Source: Hymenobacter monticola
GTDB lineage: Bacteria > Bacteroidota > Bacteroidia > Cytophagales > Hymenobacteraceae
Assembly (NCBI RefSeq): GCF_022811645.1
Contig: NZ_CP094534.1
Location: 2,170,001 to 2,234,000 of the forward strand
Length of the DNA stretch: 64,000 nt
Direction of reading: 5' to 3'
In this document: one piece after another, positions 1 to 8,304 of the stretch
How the letters are laid out: every line of letters starts with the position of its first letter
How positions within the stretch are numbered: the first letter of the stretch is position 1
Made by a program: the position numbers and the translations under genes
The notes under the pieces: model-generated
The model's input: the letters and a program-made list of their open reading frames with translations, nothing else
The model's database searches: none
What the model was told of the DNA's origin: nothing

Positions 1-1391
1 CGTCAAAGCGGTGCACCGTCACGATGGGCTTGCGGCCGGCCGGCAACTCATCAATCACGCTCACGTCGAGGTCGCCGTACAAGGTCATGGCCAGCGTGCG
101 CGGGATGGGCGTGGCCGTCATCACCAGCACGTGCGGGATGACGTGCGGGTTTTTCTGCCACAGCTTCGAGCGCTGCGCCACCCCGAAGCGGTGCTGCTCG
201 TCCATGATGGTCAGGCCCAGGTTGCGGAACTGCACCACATCTTCGAGTAGCGCGTGGGTGCCCACCAGCATGTGCATGGTGCCGTTGCGCAGCTCCTCGT
301 GCAGCACGCGCCGCTCACTGGTCCGGGTGCTGCCCGTGAGCTTGCCAATCTTGATGCCCAACGCATCAGCGTATACCTTCAGGCCCACGTAGTGCTGGTC
401 GGCCAGAATCTCGGTGGGCGCCATCAGGCAGCTTTGCGCGCCGTTGTCGGCTGCCATCAGCATCGAAATGAAGGCCACAATGGTTTTGCCCGAGCCTACG
501 TCGCCCTGCAGCAGCCGGTTCATCTGCTTGCCGGCGCAGAAGTCCTTGTAAATGTCGTGGATAACGCGTTTTTGCGCCCCAGTCAGGTCAAAGGTGAGGT
601 GGTTTTTGTAGAAGTCCACCAGCGTAGGCACTTCCTTGAAAATCTGCCCGGCCAGCGTCACCTTGCGCTGGTCGCGCTGCCGCAGCAGCTTGAGCTGCAC
701 AAAAAACAGCTCCTCAAACTTCAGCCGGAACTTGGCCGCCGCCAGCAGCTCCGGGCTCTGTGGGAAGTGAATCTGCTGCATGGCCTGCGCCTTGGGCATC
801 AGCCCGTACTGCTGAACCAAAGCCGGCGACAACGACTCCCGAATGTGGGGCTGGGCCAGCTTCAGCAACTCGGCCACCATCCGCATAATGGCCTTGCTGT
901 CCACGCGGTGGTAGTTTTTGAGCTTCTCCGAAGTGTTGTACACCGGCTGCAGAAAGCTCTGGCCGGGCTTGTTCTCGCTCACCTCCTCCAGTTCCGGGTG
1001 CGCCATCTGCGGCCGGCCGTTGAACATCGTCGGCTTGCCAAAAACAATGTACTCCTGGTTGTTCTTGGCCACCTGCTGCACCCACTTGATGCCCTTGAAC
1101 CACACCAGTTCCAGCTCGCCGGTGCCGTCGCCCACTTTGGCCGTCAGGCGCTGCTTGGGGCCTTCGCCAACCAGCTCCTTGCCGCGCAGCATGCCGCGCA
1201 CCTGCACATAAGAGAGGTCATCGTGGAGGTCGGCCACCTTGTACACCTGCGTCCGGTCGAGGTAGCGAAACGGGTAGCGCTGAATCAGGTCGCCGTAGGT
1301 GAACAGGTTTAGCTCCTTGCCCAGCAACTGCGCCCGCTGCAGGCTGCCCACCGAGCGCAAAAACTCCAGACGGGTGTTGAAAAAACTCATT
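1..1391 (-). CDS. recG: ATP-dependent DNA helicase RecG (partial, C-terminus beyond window)
   Basis: RecG is a superfamily 2 helicase that remodels stalled replication forks and Holliday junctions. Translating the minus strand from the ATG at 1391 gives MSFFNTRLEFLRSVG, then an OB-like wedge region, Walker A GDVGSGKT and the Walker B helicase motif DEQHRFGV, which is characteristic of RecG, followed by the motif III-like segment VMTATPIPRT. The reading frame stays open to the window edge, so the last part of the helicase core and the C-terminus are missing. The next gene on the same strand, gldD, ends about 100 bases upstream, and AT-rich repeated words lie between them. The assignment rests on directly visible motifs. 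Confidence 0.95.
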
Positions 1392-1494
1392 TAACAATTG
1401 ACGTTTATCATTTAATAACCATTTATCAATCAACGGTCTATACACAGGTTTGCCCAGCCAAGCTGTTAAATGTCAATTGATAAATGTTAAATGA
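1392..1494. repeat. AT-rich intergenic region with imperfect inverted words
   Basis: Between recG and gldD, words such as TTAACAATTGAC, CATTTATCAATCAAC and their partial complements (TCAATTGATAAATG, TTAAATG) recur in both orientations. The symmetry is imperfect. It resembles other AT-rich repeat pairs in this window (4394-4463, 51856-51960). No coding sequence is seen. Confidence 0.4.
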
Positions 1495-2079
1495 CTACTT
1501 ATACTTAAGGGTGTTCAGCATCTGCACCATGTCTGCCTTCACGTATTCAATCACCGGGGCCAGCGAGTCATTGGCCGTGGCCGTGCGGAAATAGAGCGCG
1601 CCGCGCAGGAAGTGCTTGGTGCTGTCGGTGGTGTAGAACTGAAACTGGCTCGGCACCTCGCCCTGCAACTCAAACACCGACGCCTTCATGCCACTCGGCG
1701 TCCGCAAAATCCGCTCATCAATGGCCGTGGCCTTAATTTCATGCTTGCCGGTGAGCTTGCGCGCGTCCTCCATCATCTTGTTGTAGAGGCGGCGGTCGCG
1801 CTGCACGTCCATGTATGTAATCTGCACGTTGGCGTGCAGCTTGGGATAGTACACGTTCAGCCAATGCGGCTGGGCCATGTACGAAGAATCGCGCTTTATT
1901 ACCGCTTCCGTCGAGTATTCAAACTCGTATGGGTGCCCGCCCCCCAACATCTGGTAGCGGTGCGCCGGCAGGTCGATGCGGTTGTAGCCCTTGGGCTTAG
2001 GCGTGAAATCCGGCGCCGATGAACAGCCCGCCAGCAGCCCCAGCCCCATCAGCAACACCACGGTTGAAAAATATCTCAT
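1495..2079 (-). CDS. gldD: Gliding motility lipoprotein GldD
   Basis: GldD is a Bacteroidota lipoprotein needed for gliding and for function of the type IX secretion machinery. The 194-residue product has a lipoprotein signal peptide ending in LLAGCSS (lipidated Cys19). It continues with the family's conserved start PKPKGYNRIDLPAHRY, and the mid-protein region with NVYYPKLHANVQITY also fits. In flavobacteria gldD commonly neighbours mutY, ssb and gldE. Here ssb and mutY lie just upstream on the same strand, but no gldE lies between them. A TACCTTTG box at 2131-2124 would give a short leader. Its type IX role matches the sorting-domain proteins later in the window. Confidence 0.9.
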   Translation of the reverse strand: MRYFSTVVLLMGLGLLAGCSSAPDFTPKPKGYNRIDLPAHRYQMLGGGHPYEFEYSTEAVIKRDSSYMAQPHWLNVYYPKLHANVQITYMDVQRDRRLYNKMMEDARKLTGKHEIKATAIDERILRTPSGMKASVFELQGEVPSQFQFYTTDSTKHFLRGALYFRTATANDSLAPVIEYVKADMVQMLNTLKYK

Positions 2080-2123
2080 GCAAAAAGCGGCTTCAGCCTG
2101 AAATAGCCCAGCCTTCCTAACTT

Positions 2124-2131
2124 CAAAGGTA
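2124..2131 (-). promoter_or_regulatory. Bacteroidetes -7 box for gldD
   Basis: TACCTTTG on the minus strand matches the TAnnTTTG consensus perfectly, 45 bases before the gldD ATG. A TTG at the usual -33 distance is not obvious. Confidence 0.5.
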
Positions 2132-2146
2132 ACCAGTCCGGCAACG

Positions 2147-2174
2147 AAAAAAGCCCCGGCACAGTGCCAGGGCT
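2147..2174 (-). terminator. Rho-independent terminator after ssb
   Basis: Read on the minus strand, a GC-rich hairpin (AGCCCTGGCA / TGCCGGGGCT, 3-base loop) is followed by six T residues. It sits between the ssb stop codon and the gldD promoter box, so the two genes are probably separate transcription units. Confidence 0.8.
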
Positions 2175-2235
2175 CCTTACTAATAATCGATTTGGATAAC
2201 TGCAGCCACAGGCCCGTCAGTCCAACACCCGGTAT

Positions 2236-2667
2236 TCAGAACGGCAGCTGGTCCAGCTCCGGCTCCTGCCGGAAGGTCTGCTGCGCTTCGGCGGGGGCCG
2301 CGCCGTTGGACTCAGCGGCCGCGCCGGCGCCCTGCGGACGGCCGCCCAGCATCGAAATCTCGTCGGCGATGATTTCGGTGATGTAGCGCGTCTGCTGGTC
2401 TTTATCCTGGTACTGGCGGGTGCGCAACTTGCCCTCGATGTACACCTGCTGGCCCTTCTTGAGGTATTTATCAGCCATGTCGGCCAAGCCGCGCCACGCC
2501 GAGATGTTGTGCCACTCGGTGCGTTCCACGCGGTTGCCTTGCTTGTCCTTATAATAGTCGTTGGTGGCGAGGGTGAAGTGAGCCACGCTCACACCGCCTT
2601 CCAAATGGCGCACTTCGGGGTCTTTCCCCAGGTTGCCTACCAAAATCACCTTGTTCACTCCGGCCAT
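2236..2667 (-). CDS. ssb: Single-stranded DNA-binding protein
   Basis: Ssb coats single-stranded DNA during replication, repair and recombination. The 143-residue product begins [20 protein letters not shown], the usual opening of the OB fold. It continues with [24 protein letters not shown] and ends in an acidic tail LDQLPF typical of partner-binding SSB C-termini. I chose the ATG at 2667 because the 13 codons upstream (from a GTG at 2706) have no counterpart in the family and lie almost on the predicted transcription start. A perfect terminator hairpin follows the gene. Confidence 0.95.
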   Translation of the reverse strand: MAGVNKVILVGNLGKDPEVRHLEGGVSVAHFTLATNDYYKDKQGNRVERTEWHNISAWRGLADMADKYLKKGQQVYIEGKLRTRQYQDKDQQTRYITEIIADEISMLGGRPQGAGAAAESNGAAPAEAQQTFRQEPELDQLPF

Positions 2668-2723
2668 ATTATTGCACGTTAGGAAATACAGAATCGAGCA
2701 AGCCACCCGGCTTGTTCTTGTCT

Positions 2724-2731
2724 CAAATATA
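2724..2731 (-). promoter_or_regulatory. Promoter of ssb (-7 and -33 boxes)
   Basis: TATATTTG on the minus strand fits TAnnTTTG. A TTG lies 19 bases upstream (complement of 2751-2753), the expected -33 spacing for Bacteroidetes primary-sigma promoters. Confidence 0.6.
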
Positions 2732-2797
2732 ACAGCTTAAATCATAAAAGCAATATTATTTGCTAATAATTTTTGCTGAAAAATCTAAAAATATTGG

Positions 2798-3892
2798 TTA
2801 GCGTGTGGTCCTAATATTCTGCTCCACATAGTTAGCAATAAGCTGCGGTTTCGGCAGCGCCTCAATTTCGGTCACCGAATAAGCACGGAGGCCTAGGTCC
2901 CGCACGGTAGCTTCGGGCAGCGCTTCTGCTAAAGCCATAGGGTGAAAGCGCACCTCTAGTTTCTGGTGGCTCAGCACATGGCGGTAGGCCGCAGTGGGCT
3001 CGGCTGCCTGGCTCGTGTCCAGCGCAGCGCCAAGAGCGTCGAGGTGGCGGCTCAGCTCCGCTGCCGGCAACTCCGGCTCAGTAGTTTCGGCCAAGGCAAA
3101 ATCGTAGAGGCCCTGCCAGATGTCCTTTTCGCGCCGCTCGCGCAGGTAGGTTTGCTCGCCGTGGCGCAGCACGAAATAGTGGAAGTAGCGCGTGCGTGCA
3201 GCTTTAGCTTTGCTTTTTACCGGTAGCAGCGAAACTTGCCCGTGCTGAAACGCCCAGCAAGTGCTTTGCAGGGGGCAAAACAGGCAGTCGGGCTTAGCGG
3301 GCGTGCACTGAATGGCCCCAAACTCCATTATGGCCTGGTTGAAATCGGCCGGTGCGGTAGCGGGGATGTGCTGGTCGGCCACGGCCTGAAACTCCTTCCG
3401 CGAGCTAGGCGCCGCAATGTCGGAGTGCAGCCCAAAAATGCGAGCCAGCACCCGGTACACGTTGCCGTCGAGCACGGCCACGGCCTCATCAAATGCAAAG
3501 GAGGCAATGGCCGCGGCCGTGTAGGGGCCAATGCCGCGCAGCTTCAGCAACTCCGCGTACGAGTCAGGAAATTTGCCGCCGTATTCGGCCACTACTTGCT
3601 GGGCAGTGCGGTGCATGTTGCGGGCCCGCGAGTAGTAGCCCAGGCCCTGCCAGTAGCGCAGCACCTCAGCCTCGGGCGCGGCCGCTAAGTCCTGCACCGT
3701 AGGGTAGGCTGCCAGAAAGGTTTCATAGTAGGGGAGGCCCTGAGCCACACGGGTTTGTTGGAGAATTACCTCCGACAGCCAGATGGCGTACGGGTCGCGG
3801 GTATGGCGCCAGGGCAGGTCGCGGTGGTGGCGCGGATACCAGGCCAACAGGGCCGACGCCAGAAAGGAAGGATGGGAAAGGGTTTTTGCCAA
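2798..3892 (-). CDS. mutY: A/G-specific adenine glycosylase MutY
   Basis: MutY removes adenine mispaired with 8-oxoguanine or guanine, preventing G:C to T:A mutation. The 364-residue protein carries the N-terminal helix-hairpin-helix glycosylase domain with the catalytic Glu in SEVILQQTRV, the HhH region LRGIGPYTAAAIASFAF and the catalytic Asp in VLDGNVYRVLAR. The four cysteines of the [4Fe-4S] loop have C-x6-C-x2-C-x5-C spacing (CTPAKPDCLFCPLQSTC). A NUDIX-like C-terminal domain follows and would read 8-oxoG. The length is normal. It is divergent from the HU gene, with a promoter region of about 190 bases between them. Confidence 0.95.
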   Translation of the reverse strand: MAKTLSHPSFLASALLAWYPRHHRDLPWRHTRDPYAIWLSEVILQQTRVAQGLPYYETFLAAYPTVQDLAAAPEAEVLRYWQGLGYYSRARNMHRTAQQVVAEYGGKFPDSYAELLKLRGIGPYTAAAIASFAFDEAVAVLDGNVYRVLARIFGLHSDIAAPSSRKEFQAVADQHIPATAPADFNQAIMEFGAIQCTPAKPDCLFCPLQSTCWAFQHGQVSLLPVKSKAKAARTRYFHYFVLRHGEQTYLRERREKDIWQGLYDFALAETTEPELPAAELSRHLDALGAALDTSQAAEPTAAYRHVLSHQKLEVRFHPMALAEALPEATVRDLGLRAYSVTEIEALPKPQLIANYVEQNIRTTR

Positions 3893-3964
3893 AATTTTGA
3901 AAGAGAATAATTTGGGCCCAGCCTTTGTTTAGGAGGGTACATTGGTAAAACGAAAAAATGGGGT

Positions 3965-3972
3965 TACCTTTG
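3965..3972 (+). promoter_or_regulatory. Promoter of the HU-like gene
   Basis: TACCTTTG is a perfect TAnnTTTG box with TTG at 3942-3944, 20 bases upstream. It predicts a leader of roughly 100 nucleotides before the GTG start at 4082. Confidence 0.7.
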
Positions 3973-4081
3973 TGGCCCCAATTCGAGGGCGAACCGCCTA
4001 CCAGGCAAAGGCTTACGCTGGAATTCGGGATTTTTTTGCCTAAAAACGTAATTTTTTCAACCACCTAAGTACCATACCAAC

Positions 4082-4390
4082 GTGACTAAAGCTGAGGTAA
4101 TCGCCGAAATCTCCACCAAGACCGGCATCGAGAAAGCAGACGTATTGATGACTGTTGAGGCTTTCTTCAAAGTCGTGAAAGATTCCATGACTGAAGGCAA
4201 CAACATCTATGTTCGTGGCTTCGGCTCATTTGTCAACAAAAAGCGCGCCCGGAAAGTGGCCCGCAACATTTCGAAAAACACGTCGCTCATCATCGAAGAG
4301 CACTACATCCCGAGCTTCAAGCCTTCGAAAACCTTCGTAGCTAAAATCAAAAACAGCAAGAAAGTAAAATCGACTGCTGCTAAAGCCTAA
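4082..4390 (+). CDS. HU/IHF-family DNA-binding protein
   Basis: This is a small nucleoid protein of the HU/IHF superfamily. The 102 residues begin TKAEVIAEISTKTGIEKADV, and the beta-arm region includes NNIYVRGFGSFVNKKRARKVARNI. The long basic C-terminus (KNSKKVKSTAAKA) is typical of the Bacteroidetes version. Translation must begin at the GTG at 4082, because there is no in-frame ATG before the conserved fold. No Shine-Dalgarno sequence is visible, as expected for this phylum. A strong promoter lies upstream and a terminator-like structure follows, before the TPR gene. This HU-TPR-RNase G neighbourhood is common in Bacteroidetes. Confidence 0.92.
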   Translation: MTKAEVIAEISTKTGIEKADVLMTVEAFFKVVKDSMTEGNNIYVRGFGSFVNKKRARKVARNISKNTSLIIEEHYIPSFKPSKTFVAKIKNSKKVKSTAAKA

Positions 4391-4393
4391 TTA

Positions 4394-4463
4394 TTTAGTG
4401 GTTAGTGGTTAATGGTTAATGATTAGCAAAACTGACCATTAACCACTAAGCACTAACCACTGA
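4394..4463. repeat. Intergenic inverted repeat (TTAGTGGTTAGTGGTTAATG type)
   Basis: The left arm at about 4395-4421 is mirrored by the right arm at about 4432-4462 (complement TCAGTGGTTAGTGCTTAGTGG), with a small indel. It lies directly after the HU stop codon and before a terminator. Confidence 0.65.
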
Positions 4464-4526
4464 AAAACTGCCGGCCGCGCCGCCGGTGTCTTTCCCGCCA
4501 GGGAAAGCCCGGCGGCCGGTTTTTTT
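4463..4526 (+). terminator. Terminator-like stem-loop after the HU-like gene
   Basis: AAAAACTGCCGGCCGC pairs with GCGGCCGG followed by seven T residues. An inner hairpin (CTTTCCC / GGGAAAG) sits in the loop. The TPR gene starts six bases after the T run, so either termination is partial or that gene has its own unrecognised promoter. Confidence 0.65.
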
Positions 4527-4531
4527 CAGCC

Positions 4532-5497
4532 ATGGCCACTACCTCCCGCTCTGCTTCGCACCAACTGGTTGTCCTCGCTGCCGCGCTCGCGCTGGTGGGA
4601 GGGCTTTTTGTGTTGCCGAAAGGCATCATGAAGCCCAAGGAAAGCCGTTCGGAACTGAGCAAGGATGCGGCCGCCACGGCCAACCGCGACGGCGGCGGCT
4701 CCAAGACCAACGGCTCCAAAACGGAGGCTTCTTCAGGCCCGGTACCGGCCACGGCCACCGATAACGGTGGCGCGCACTCCGACGATGACGGGCACGACCA
4801 TAGCGCCACGGGCACCGCTGCTGCGCCGCACACCGCCGCCACCGCTGCCCAGCGCCAGGAACTCAACCGCCTGCTGAAGGAATACGCCGCCGCCCCCAAC
4901 GCCGCAGCCAAAGCCACGGTGGCTACCACCCTGGCCCGCCGCTACAACGGCGTGGAACGGTTCGACAGCGCCGGCTATTACCTGGAACAAGTGGCCCTGG
5001 CCAAGCCTACTGCCGCCAACTGGCAGCAGGCCGCCGATGCTTACTACCAGGCGTTTAGCTTTGCCGCCACCGATGAGCGTGTTAAATTGCTCGGCGGCAA
5101 AACGCGTGAGCTGTACGCCAAGGTGCTGGAGAAAGAGCCCGGCAACCTCGACGCCAAAACCAACCTCGGCATGGCCTACATGGCCTCCGACAACCCTGTG
5201 CAGGGCATTTCCTACCTGCGCGAAGTGCTGGAGGCAGACCCCCGCAACGAGAAGGCCCTGTACAACATGGGCATCCTGGCGGTGCAAAGCAACCAGTACG
5301 ACAAAGCCGTGCAGCGTTTCAAGGATTTGGTGAAAATCAACCCGAAAAACGTGAACGGCCAATTTTACCTTGGCGTAACTTTGGCCCGCACCGGCGCCAA
5401 AGCCGAAGCCAAGCAGGCATTCCTCACCGCCAAAACCCTCAGCAACGACCCGGCGCTGGCGGCCTCGGTAGAAGAGGAAATTGCCAAACTGAAATAA
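4532..5497 (+). CDS. TPR-repeat membrane-anchored protein
   Basis: The 321-residue protein has one N-terminal hydrophobic segment (about residues 10-30, LVVLAAALALVGGLFVLP). A low-complexity Gly/Thr/Ala/His-rich linker to about residue 105 follows, then tetratricopeptide repeats over the last 200 residues (for example LDAKTNLGMAYMASDNPVQG, EKALYNMGILAVQSNQYDKA, NGQFYLGVTLARTGAKAEAK). TPRs mediate protein-protein contacts, and the partner is not evident. The position between an HU gene and RNase G is conserved in Bacteroidetes, but I know of no established function for this protein. Start choice: the only nearby ATG that keeps the membrane anchor. Confidence 0.75.
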   Translation: MATTSRSASHQLVVLAAALALVGGLFVLPKGIMKPKESRSELSKDAAATANRDGGGSKTNGSKTEASSGPVPATATDNGGAHSDDDGHDHSATGTAAAPHTAATAAQRQELNRLLKEYAAAPNAAAKATVATTLARRYNGVERFDSAGYYLEQVALAKPTAANWQQAADAYYQAFSFAATDERVKLLGGKTRELYAKVLEKEPGNLDAKTNLGMAYMASDNPVQGISYLREVLEADPRNEKALYNMGILAVQSNQYDKAVQRFKDLVKINPKNVNGQFYLGVTLARTGAKAEAKQAFLTAKTLSNDPALAASVEEEIAKLK

Positions 5498-5536
5498 CAA
5501 AGACTCAAACAACCACCAACTTAACCCCCAAGCATC

Positions 5537-5626
5537 ATGCCCTGCGGTAAAAAAAGAAAGCGTCATAAGATTGCCACCCACAAGCGCAAGAAGCGCCTGC
5601 GCAAGAACCGCCACAAGAAGAAGTAA
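5537..5626 (+). CDS. 29-residue Lys/Arg-rich protein, probable small ribosomal protein (AURKAIP1/COX24-like)
   Basis: The open frame MPCGKKRKRHKIATHKRKKR, followed by LRKNRHKKK and a stop, lies 39 bases after the TPR gene. Eighteen of the 29 residues are Lys or Arg. From memory, near-identical tiny proteins are found throughout Bacteroidetes and carry the AURKAIP1/COX24 label, the family that includes mitochondrial mS38 and actinobacterial bS22 ribosomal proteins. That suggests an rRNA-binding extension protein of the ribosome. The extreme basicity, the complete start-to-stop frame and the conserved place before RNase G support a real gene. Function is inferred. Confidence 0.7.
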   Translation: MPCGKKRKRHKIATHKRKKRLRKNRHKKK

Positions 5627-5741
5627 GCCTCACGGGGCGTAGCGGCGGCCGGCAGTTTTCCTAACGGGAAGGGAGCCAGCTGCCTATCTCTCACGTAGCC
5701 TCCTGGGTGTGGCCGCGTTGGGCGCTTTTCCCGTGGCTCGC

Positions 5742-5777
5742 GAGGGAAGCCAGAACTTAGGGTTCTGGCTTCCCTTT
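5742..5777 (+). terminator. Hairpin between the small basic gene and rng
   Basis: AGGGAAGCCAGAAC pairs with GTTCTGGCTTCCCT around a 6-base loop and is followed by only a short T run. It could be a weak terminator or a leader structure of rng, which begins 64 bases later. Confidence 0.5.
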
Positions 5778-5840
5778 GCCGGTTTCGGGGTAGTGCTGCG
5801 GCGACGCGCAGGTGCAGGTTACTTTAACTAAATCAAGGCT

Positions 5841-7448
5841 TTGAGTAATGAATTAGTCATTAATTCTACTCAGGAAGGCGAGCGGATTGCGTTGCTGCAA
5901 GACAAGCGGCTGATTGAATACCATTTCGACCGCAACGACACCAACTACTCGGTTGGCGACATCTTCCTGGGCACCGTGAAAAAGGTGATGCCCGGCCTGA
6001 ACGCAGCTTTCGTGGACATTGGCTACGAAAAAGACGCGTTTTTGCATTACGGCGACCTCGGCGAGCAGTACAACTCGTTCACGAAGTGGGCGCGCACCGT
6101 GCAAAGCGGCCGCGCCACCAGCGCTGGCCTCGAAAAATTCACGTTTGAACCCCCGCTCGACAAAGTGGGCAAGGCCGAGAACGTGTTTAAGAAGGGCCAG
6201 CAAATTGTAGTTCAGATTATTAAGGAGCCCATCTCAACGAAGGGCCCCCGCGTGAGCACCGACATTTCGATGGCCGGCCGCTACCTCGTGCTGATGCCAT
6301 TTTCGAACACCATCAGTGTGAGCAAAAAGATAGTGAGCAAAGCGGAGCGCGACCGGCTCAAGCGGCTCATTGCCAGCATCAAGCCCGACAACTTCGGCGT
6401 CATCATCCGCACCGTGGCCGAAGGCCGCGAAGTGGCCGAACTGGACAAGGACATGCAGGACATGGTGGCCAAGTGGGAGCAGCTCTACAGCACGCTCCGC
6501 ACCGCCAAGCCCAACGACAAGGTGCTGGGCGAACTCGGCCGCACCTCCTCCATGCTCCGCGACATGCTAAACGAGTCCTTCGACAGCATCATGGTCGACG
6601 CGCCGACGATGTACGAGGAGATGCGCGACTACATCCAGAAAATCGCGCCCGACAAGCTTGGTTTGCTGAAGCTGCACAACTCGAAAATCAAGATTTTCGA
6701 GCAAACCGGCATCGAGAAGCAGCTCAAAACGCTGTTTGGCAAGACCGTGACCGTGCCCGGCGGCGGCTATCTCGTCATCGAGCATACCGAAGCCCTGCAC
6801 GTCATCGACGTGAACTCGGGCAGCAAGAGCAACCAGGAAAACGACCAAGAGGCTACTGCCCTCATGATTAACATGCTGGCGGCCAAAGAAGTGGCCCGAC
6901 AGCTGCGCCTGCGCGACATGGGCGGCATCATTGTGGTCGACTTCATCGACATGCGCTCGGCTGAAAGTCGCAAAAAGGTGGAAGATGCCGTGCGCGACGT
7001 GATGAAGCACGACAAAGCCAAGTTCACGGTGCTGCCCATCACCAAGTTTGGCCTGCTGCAGATTACCCGGCAGCGGGTGCGCCCGGCCGAGAACATCGTG
7101 ACCGGCGAGGTATGCCCCACCTGCGGCGGCACGGGCAAGATTTCGGCCTCCATCCAAGTAACGGACGACATCGATAACAGCATCGACGACCTGCTGGTGA
7201 ACCAGAACCAGTCGGGCATCACGCTGTCGGTGCACCCGTTCCTGCACGCGTACTACACCAAAGGGTTGGTTTCGCGCCAGATGAAGTGGTACCTCAAGTA
7301 CTACAAGTGGGTGAAAGTGGTTAAGGACAGCAGCCTGGGCCTGACCGACTACCGCATCGAAGACGAACGCGGTGAGGAAATTCAGCTGCGCAGCCAGTCT
7401 GCTGCCATGAGCCGCCTGCAGGACCGCGAAGTGCAAATCGAGGATTAG
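5841..7448 (+). CDS. rng: Ribonuclease G (RNase E/G family)
   Basis: This endoribonuclease acts on rRNA precursors and mRNA 5' ends. The 535 residues contain the S1 RNA-binding domain (GDIFLGTVKKVMPGLNAAFV), the DNase I-like catalytic core with IDVNSGSK and IIVVDFIDM carrying metal-binding aspartates, and the zinc-link CPTCGGTGK. The length fits RNase G, which lacks the long RNase E scaffold tail. The start is a TTG at 5841 (MSNELVINSTQEGERIALL). No ATG or GTG in frame gives a complete S1 domain. A bidirectional terminator follows. Confidence 0.95.
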   Translation: MSNELVINSTQEGERIALLQDKRLIEYHFDRNDTNYSVGDIFLGTVKKVMPGLNAAFVDIGYEKDAFLHYGDLGEQYNSFTKWARTVQSGRATSAGLEKFTFEPPLDKVGKAENVFKKGQQIVVQIIKEPISTKGPRVSTDISMAGRYLVLMPFSNTISVSKKIVSKAERDRLKRLIASIKPDNFGVIIRTVAEGREVAELDKDMQDMVAKWEQLYSTLRTAKPNDKVLGELGRTSSMLRDMLNESFDSIMVDAPTMYEEMRDYIQKIAPDKLGLLKLHNSKIKIFEQTGIEKQLKTLFGKTVTVPGGGYLVIEHTEALHVIDVNSGSKSNQENDQEATALMINMLAAKEVARQLRLRDMGGIIVVDFIDMRSAESRKKVEDAVRDVMKHDKAKFTVLPITKFGLLQITRQRVRPAENIVTGEVCPTCGGTGKISASIQVTDDIDNSIDDLLVNQNQSGITLSVHPFLHAYYTKGLVSRQMKWYLKYYKWVKVVKDSSLGLTDYRIEDERGEEIQLRSQSAAMSRLQDREVQIED

Positions 7449-7480
7449 CGTCTCGCGGTTTATTGTTGTTTGCAACAACG

Positions 7481-7516
7481 AAAAAGCCCCAGCCTCGTGA
7501 GAAGCTGGGGCTTTTT
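7481..7516. terminator. Bidirectional terminator between rng and the barrel-protein gene
   Basis: AAAAAGCCCCAGC pairs perfectly with GCTGGGGCTTTTT around a 10-base loop. The A and T runs on both sides would serve the convergent genes on either strand. Confidence 0.9.
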
Positions 7517-7531
7517 GCTGACCGTAAGGGT

Positions 7532-8224
7532 TTAGAATTTAATACCCAAGTCAAGGCCAAACGAACTGTTTTTGATGGTCACGTCGGTGAAGTCGCGTTT
7601 GCTTTCAAAGTAGTGGTCGATGTCGACCAGGCCGCGGTGGTAGCCGATGCCGGCGAAAAGCTTGGTGCTACTGCCCAGCGCGTACTCGACACCAGCGCCC
7701 ACGAGGGCATCGGCGTCGAAGAAATACATGTAGTCGCCGGCTTTGTTTTCGGTACCGGTGGCGGGGTCGGTGTAGAACTTGCTGCTGTTGATGCGGGTGC
7801 CAATGGGCACGTTCAGCGAACCGCCCACTTGGAAGTAGAGACGAGTGGCCGTCGCAATCTCATTCGTGAACAGCTTGACCGTGAGAGGCAACTGCAAGTA
7901 TTGCGTGGTCATTTTATACGAGTTCTGAAACGCATTGCCCACGCCGTTGCCGTTGTTGTAGAAGTCGGTGTAGCGAATGCTGCCCCCTTTTCCGGCCAAC
8001 TCTAGGCCGGTGCTGAACGCGTAGTTTTCGCCGAAGAAATAATCGACCACCAAGCCGCCGCTGAAACCTAGCTGGCTGCCGTCGCTGGCGAAGGCATTTT
8101 TGGAAGCCGATTCGGCCCGCAGGCTGGTGATGGCGGGAGAAACTTTAAGGCCAATTTCGACCTGGGCCGAGGCGGTGCCAATGGTAGCAGCAGAGGCTAG
8201 CGCGGCGAGGAATAGTTTTTTCAT
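7532..8224 (-). CDS. Outer membrane beta-barrel protein (porin/PorT-like family)
   Basis: The 230-residue product has a clear signal peptide (MKKLFLAALASAATIGTASA). Alternating hydrophobic/polar strands follow and end in LGLDLGIKF, with the terminal Phe typical of outer-membrane barrels. Strands such as FSGGLVVDYFFGENYAFSTGLEL and YALGSSTKLFAGIGYHRGL fit the Bacteroidetes outer-membrane beta-barrel domain, a broad family that includes PorT. Family membership does not reveal a specific function. It converges with rng across a shared terminator and is divergent from gldB. Confidence 0.8.
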   Translation of the reverse strand: MKKLFLAALASAATIGTASAQVEIGLKVSPAITSLRAESASKNAFASDGSQLGFSGGLVVDYFFGENYAFSTGLELAGKGGSIRYTDFYNNGNGVGNAFQNSYKMTTQYLQLPLTVKLFTNEIATATRLYFQVGGSLNVPIGTRINSSKFYTDPATGTENKAGDYMYFFDADALVGAGVEYALGSSTKLFAGIGYHRGLVDIDHYFESKRDFTDVTIKNSSFGLDLGIKF

Positions 8225-8304
8225 GCGTACGGGATATGGCTACTGCGGATGGAACCCACCGACTGCCGGCAGGATTTGGCTATTTTTACGCCAAAGTAAC
8301 GAGC

